Shown piece by piece: positions 60,501 to 64,000 of a stretch of DNA of 64,000 bases. How positions within the stretch are numbered: position 1 is the first letter of the stretch; every line of letters begins with the position of its first letter. The stretch lies in NCBI GenBank assembly GCA_963611355.1, contig CAVDRM010000002.1, positions 120,539 to 184,538 on the forward strand. Reading direction: 5' to 3'. Both the position numbers and the translations under genes were made by a program. Below the pieces are notes generated by a model. It saw only the letters and a program-made list of their open reading frames with translations, ran no database searches and was not told the origin of the DNA. Source of the DNA: CAVDRM01 sp963611355 (GTDB taxonomy: Bacteria; Bacillota; Clostridia; Christensenellales; Aristaeellaceae).

Positions 60501-63500
60501 TCTGTGGACAGCTATGACCCCGAGAAGACCATCACGATCGCGGCGGACGAAACAAAGAACGTCATCACGGTCTATTACACCGTGCCCCTGACCATCACCG
60601 CTGCGAATGCATCCAAGACCTATGACGGCACGCCGCTCACCCAGCCCGACTTTACGATTGATGGTCTGGTCAACGGCGACACGAAGGACAACTTTACCCT
60701 CTCCATGACGGCGGAATCCACCATCACCGATGCGGGCACCACCCAGAACGTGATTGATAAAGCCACCGTCAAATACAAGAACGGCAGCATTCCTTCCTAT
60801 TATAATGTAGCTTATAAAGAAGGCAAGCTGACGATCAAGCCGGTCGAGACGGAAATCACCGTCACCGCAAACAGCGCCGAAAAGACCTACGACGGCACGG
60901 CGCTGACGGACAATGGCTACACCTACACCGAGGGCGTGCTGGCGACCGGCGACGTTCTGACGGCGGTTGTCGAAGGCAGCGCCACGAACGTGGGCGACGA
61001 AGGCAAGAACGTCGTTACGAGCTACAAGGTCATGCGCGGCGAAACCGACGTGACCAAGAACTACACCTTCACCGAGAGCGAGAATGGCGAACTGAAAGTT
61101 ACCGCACGCGACGTAACCTTCACGGGCGAAAGCGATACCCTCACCTACACCGGCAGCATGCAGAGCATTACCGGTATCGAGCAGAGCGGGCTTGTGGATG
61201 GGCATACCTACGAGAGCCTGACCTACGAGGCGAAGGGTCAGAACGTTGGCAGCTACGACGGCGCGTTCAGCGGCGACGTGGTTATTAAGGATGCCCAGGG
61301 CAACGACGTAACGAAGAACTACAACGTCAAGAAGCAGCCCGGCAAGCTGACCATCACCAACGCGAGCTTCGCCGTGACCTTCACGGGCGAAAGCGCCGAG
61401 AAGGTGTACAACGGCAAGGAGCAGTCCATCACCGGCATCACGGTTGATGGTCTGAAGACTGGTCACAAGTTTGAAGGTCTGTCCTACGTAGCCAAGGGCA
61501 CGGACAAGGGCGAGTACGAAGGCGCGTTCACCGGCACGGTGACGATTCTTGACGAGAACAACGTGGACGTGACCGAGAACTACGCCATCACCAAGACCCC
61601 CGGCAAGCTGACGATTACCGCGATTGCGACAGAGATCACCATCACGGCGAACAGCGCCGACAAGACCTACGACGGCACGGCGCTGACGGACAGCGGCTAC
61701 ACCTACACGGAGAACGTGCTGGTGGAGGGCGACGTTCTGACCGCGGTTGTCGAGGGCAGCGCCACGAACGTGGGCGACGAAGGCAAGAACGTCGTTACGA
61801 GCTACAAGGTCATGCGCGGCGAGGAGGACGTGACAGGCAACTACACGTTCGGCGAGAGCGTTGACGGCAAGCTGACGATCAACCCGCGCAAGGTAACGCT
61901 GACCTCCGAGACGGCGAGCAAGGAATACGACGGCACACCGCTGACGAAGCCGGTTGTCGCCGTGACCGACGACGGCTTTGTGACGGGCGAGGTGTCCGAC
62001 ATCAGGGCGACCGGCAGCGTGACGTATGTGGACGATGGCACGGTTGAGAATACCATCGAATACACGAAGAACGCGAGCTTCAAGGAAGCCAACTACGACA
62101 TCGACGAGCAGCCCGGCACGCTGACCATCACGGCGAAGGCGGCGAAGATCACCATCACGGCAAACAGCGCCAGCAAGACCTACGACGGCACGGCGCTGAC
62201 GGACAGCGACTTCACCTACACGGAGAACGTGCTGGTGGAGGGCGACGTTCTGACCGCGGTTGTCGAGGGCAGCGCCACGAACGTGGGCGACGAAGGCAAG
62301 AACGTCGTTAAGAGCTACAAGGTCATGCGCAACGGCGAGGACGTGACGGGCAACTACACCTTCACGGACAGCGTTGACGGCAAGCTGACGATTAACAAGC
62401 GTCCCGTGAAGCTGGTGTCCGCTGATGATGAGAAGGAATACGACGGCACACCGCTGACGAACGATACCGTGACCGACACAGTGGATGACGAGTACCTAGG
62501 CTTTGTGAAGGGCGAGGGCGCGAGTTACAACGTGACCGGCAGCCAGACGAATGTCGGCGAAAGTGAAAACACCTTCACCTATAAGCTGAACGAAGGCACG
62601 AAGGAAGGAAACTATGACATCAGCACCGTGTTCGGCAAACTGACCGTCACGGCGAAGGCGGCGAAGATCACCATCACCGCGAACAGCAATAGCAAGACCT
62701 ACGACGGCACGGAGCTGACGGACGACGGGTTCACCTACACGGAGAACGTGCTGGTGGAGGGCGACGTTCTGACCGCGGTTGTCGAGGGCAGCCAGACGGA
62801 CGTCGGCAGCAGCGACAACGTGGTTAAGAGCTACAAGGTCATGCGCGGCGACGCGGACGTGACCAAGAACTACACCTTCACCGAGAGCGGGAAGGGCACG
62901 CTGAAGGTAACGCCGGCTGCAATCGAGCTGACGGCGGGCAGCGCCAACAAGGCTTACGACGGCACGCCGCTGACCAACGACGAGTACACGATCACCAAGG
63001 GCGCGTTTGTGGGCGAAGAGGGTCTTGCCGCCGTGACGATCGTTGGCAGCCAGACGCTTGTCGGCAACAGCGCCAACACCATCACCGGCCACACTCTGAA
63101 GGAAGGCACGCTTTCCCAGAACTACGCCATCACCTACCAGCCCGGCGAGCTGAAGGTCACTCAGAACGAGAAGGCCATCATCATCACCGCGAACAGCCAC
63201 ACGTGGGAGTACGACGGCCAGCCGCATTCGGACGGCGGCTACACCGTGGAATACGACGGCCAGACGTACACCGTGAGCGCGGGAAAGACCGCGACGCTGC
63301 CGACCGGCGACGTCGTGAAGGCGACGATCACCAAGACGGTGACGAACGTCAGCGACAGCGCGGCGGACAACAACACCATTGACGAGCTGACCATCGTGAA
63401 CGCCGCAGACGCGGACACGAAGGGACAGTACGCAACCGTTACCCTCATCCCCGGCACGCTGACGATTACCAAGCGCGGTCTGGACGAGAAGAACCCTGTG

Positions 63501-64000
63501 AAGATCGTGGCTGAGGCGAACACCGTGGAGTACGACGGCAAGGCGCACGGCGCGAAGCTGAACGCTGAGGGCGAAATCGAGCTTGGCACGAGCTACACCA
63601 CCGTCCGTCTGGTGGATGGCCACTATGTGGACGAAGCGACGCTGGACATCACCGGCAGCCAGACGAATGTGGGCGTGTACGAGAACGAGCTGAAGCCTGC
63701 CGTGAAGGCGGGCGCGGCGCGCATCGTCATCCGCGACGCGAAGGGCAGCGACGTGACGGACAACTACGAGCTGACGCTTGAAAACGCCACTCTGACGATC
63801 ACGGGCGACAAGCTCATCCCGGACAAGAAGGCCGAGGATGAGGACATCGAGAGCAACTACAAGCTGGGCGATAAGATCGAATTCACCATCACGGTGAAGA
63901 ACGTGAGCATCTACGAGGTGAAGGACGTCGTCGTGACCGACGCGAACGCCGAAATTCAGGCGGGCGCGGGCTACACCGTGAGCGAAGACAAGCACACGGC
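57582..64000 (+). CDS. Giant secreted InlB/YDG-repeat surface protein (3' truncated by window edge)
   Basis: The frame is open from ATG 57582 (GGGGGAGG upstream) to the window end, at least 2139 codons. A signal peptide (MKTKLNKLLALVMCLVMLISC, cleavage likely after ALA near 28) is followed by InlB B-type repeats of the form GYTFxxW...LYAxW (about residues 195-268, 530-605, 605-690, 770-850). Two MucBP-like segments follow (about 852-1000). About twelve YDG/MBG-type modules come next (about 1003-2000), then the start of a DUF11-like domain (YKLGDKIEFTITVKNVS). Such proteins are usually wall-anchored adhesins; the anchor would lie beyond the window. The section around 58600-59300 uses different codons. 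Confidence 0.93.
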   Translation, partial: MKTKLNKLLALVMCLVMLISCTPLDALAAVMPVNGETEYSSGISLASIVTPPDATATYVFMNGDTEFARQILKDGEKLNNPGTPTADSANKEFVGWFDESGKQLTFPITASVGSTSSTINVNARFADVYFVFFTNEKGEVMVTKKGTNGETISTDGVTYPVGNEQSIVGWKDASGNTVTSVTLTDHDVTLTAIVENGHWITYDSQDGTYVQPAFVKGNDKTTAPTAPSRPGYTFEHWSENVGGEAFTFGNTLTTALTLYAVWTPKTSTQYTVIHWQENANDDDYSFAEPETKYGTTGAQTSATAKSYTGFTLNTDDKPLVQETIAGDGSTIVNVYYKRDVYKIEFLRRENHSHTYDRRERINRYYIYYGGCYPEEGSRTPTCGKNEGYNWNVVHTITAKWDENVTSQWPKNINGTTDWRTSQSGNTYQVSIDRMPRANKSFYDPYTSAGETSETETAYYYVESLPGGASDTTYNGKNYYLHHSDTSGGSGFNVTSDDQYEITGFTFAGGTAIGAHYDGAKFYYTRNSYNIIYINNGVQDKVVSKLYEESIEDAGSYEPARPSTLPDTFTFGGWYVDPTVKQAYDFTGKTMPAQNITVYAKWNEPTVSGKAYVTIDGADDGTVLDNVTYGGTITSQLNELQATIMDGKTGYTWRGWRTGPDGTGEPFNVDTKIYSNITLYPYYTKDGTFSVTYVSGKNDVTAPTDSKKYAEDSYADLMATGKLVSDDGQYFLGWTDGQNTYQPRDKYQIKSELATANEIKLTAVWGDRPATVSLTYKANGGKGADRKIDSIANNDTVTTIENPFTRDGYTFKGWDTNPKGEGSIAAGTDVQVDNNGEGDNILYAIWTANTDTKYTVEFYYQNTDGTYMLKHSDERKGTTDTTVSVTDDDTAPKESGQYVFEEDNENNVLSGTVAGAGTLVLKLYFKLNTAGFTIHHYLKGTTVKVADDDTGTLTIGDTLTASESKALYKDYANASVDSYDPEKTITIAADETKNVITVYYTVPLTITAANASKTYDGTPLTQPDFTIDGLVNGDTKDNFTLSMTAESTITDAGTTQNVIDKATVKYKNGSIPSYYNVAYKEGKLTIKPVETEITVTANSAEKTYDGTALTDNGYTYTEGVLATGDVLTAVVEGSATNVGDEGKNVVTSYKVMRGETDVTKNYTFTESENGELKVTARDVTFTGESDTLTYTGSMQSITGIEQSGLVDGHTYESLTYEAKGQNVGSYDGAFSGDVVIKDAQGNDVTKNYNVKKQPGKLTITNASFAVTFTGESAEKVYNGKEQSITGITVDGLKTGHKFEGLSYVAKGTDKGEYEGAFTGTVTILDENNVDVTENYAITKTPGKLTITAIATEITITANSADKTYDGTALTDSGYTYTENVLVEGDVLTAVVEGSATNVGDEGKNVVTSYKVMRGEEDVTGNYTFGESVDGKLTINPRKVTLTSETASKEYDGTPLTKPVVAVTDDGFVTGEVSDIRATGSVTYVDDGTVENTIEYTKNASFKEANYDIDEQPGTLTITAKAAKITITANSASKTYDGTALTDSDFTYTENVLVEGDVLTAVVEGSATNVGDEGKNVVKSYKVMRNGEDVTGNYTFTDSVDGKLTINKRPVKLVSADDEKEYDGTPLTNDTVTDTVDDEYLGFVKGEGASYNVTGSQTNVGESENTFTYKLNEGTKEGNYDISTVFGKLTVTAKAAKITITANSNSKTYDGTELTDDGFTYTENVLVEGDVLTAVVEGSQTDVGSSDNVVKSYKVMRGDADVTKNYTFTESGKGTLKVTPAAIELTAGSANKAYDGTPLTNDEYTITKGAFVGEEGLAAVTIVGSQTLVGNSANTITGHTLKEGTLSQNYAITYQPGELKVTQNEKAIIITANSHTWEYDGQPHSDGGYTVEYDGQTYTVSAGKTATLPTGDVVKATITKTVTNVSDSAADNNTIDELTIVNAADADTKGQYATVTLIPGTLTITKRGLDEKNPVKIVAEANTVEYDGKAHGAKLNAEGEIELGTSYTTVRLVDGHYVDEATLDITGSQTNVGVYENELKPAVKAGAARIVIRDAKGSDVTDNYELTLENATLTITGDKLIPDKKAEDEDIESNYKLGDKIEFTITVKNVSIYEVKDVVVTDANAEIQAGAGYTVSEDKHT
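60588..63600 (+). repeat. Array of about twelve YDG/MBG-type repeats, period near 258 bp
   Basis: The core K-x-YDGTxLT recurs near 60610, 60876, 61657, 61915, 62170, 62434, 62689 and 62944. Divergent forms lie near 61140, 61393, 63200 and 63520. Spacing is 253-266 bp for all but the last. Copies near 60870, 61650, 62164 and 62682 are almost identical in DNA over stretches of 80 bp or more. Confidence 0.88.

Noticed and set aside
58191..61466. Minus-strand frame of 1091 codons antisense to the giant surface gene
   Set aside because: It mirrors the GC-rich repeat coding on the plus strand, has no ribosome site or family features, and ends inside another gene. It is a shadow of the real frame.
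60588..63600. Regularly spaced repeats that could suggest a CRISPR array
   Set aside because: The 258-bp period, open reading frame throughout and YDG protein motifs show coding repeats, not spacers.

Overview
The window looks like 64 kb of chromosome from a GC-rich member of the Firmicutes, most likely an anaerobic Clostridia lineage of the gut type. The GC level was judged by eye, not computed. Clues are a cggR-pgk-tpiA-gpmI glycolytic operon, a T-box leader, RqcH, an RseC/thioredoxin pair, a TM287/288-type heterodimeric ABC exporter, ferredoxin-dependent indolepyruvate oxidoreductase, strong Shine-Dalgarno sequences with frequent GTG/TTG starts, many extended -10 promoters, and a giant InlB/YDG-repeat surface protein. 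I cannot name the genus. No rRNA, tRNA, insertion sequence, prophage or CRISPR array was seen.

Layout. 1-9 kb: truncated secA, prfB, a DUF1461-like membrane protein, tsaD, the small SRP RNA, glyA and a FAD enzyme. 9-18 kb: a small secreted-protein operon, cca back-to-back with a YkgJ-like cysteine-cluster gene, a solitary DNA methyltransferase, a membrane GGDEF protein, convergent trxA/rseC, and pyrimidine-nucleoside phosphorylase with a secreted protein. 18-26.6 kb: a zinc-ribbon/TPR-like membrane protein, an acyltransferase, a sugar ABC importer without a binding protein, and an esterase. 26.6-34 kb: pgsA, then a peptidoglycan-linked run (dipeptide epimerase, M20 peptidase, C39-like protein, PBP1A), then a small P-loop protein. 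34-43.8 kb: thrC, a uracil-DNA glycosylase without the iron-sulfur cysteines, the heterodimeric ABC exporter, argG and rqcH.

43.8-48.3 kb holds the most notable unit: a minus-strand operon of acyl-CoA ligase, iorA and iorB behind a complete T-box leader whose specifier reads UAC (tyrosine). T-boxes switch genes on when the amino acid is scarce. This suggests the operon makes tyrosine, activating an arylacetate and reductively carboxylating it to the arylpyruvate, rather than degrading tyrosine.

48.3-54.7 kb: a TRIC-like channel, the cggR operon (no gap or eno present) and a zinc-ribbon membrane protein. 54.7-64 kb: an XRE regulator fused to a degenerate superoxide-reductase-like domain, then a long AT-richer spacer with repeated GTAACC motifs and a 13-G tract. 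Two secreted surface proteins follow: a Glu-rich repeat protein and an adhesin-like protein of more than 2,100 residues that runs off the window with about twelve YDG/MBG-type repeats.
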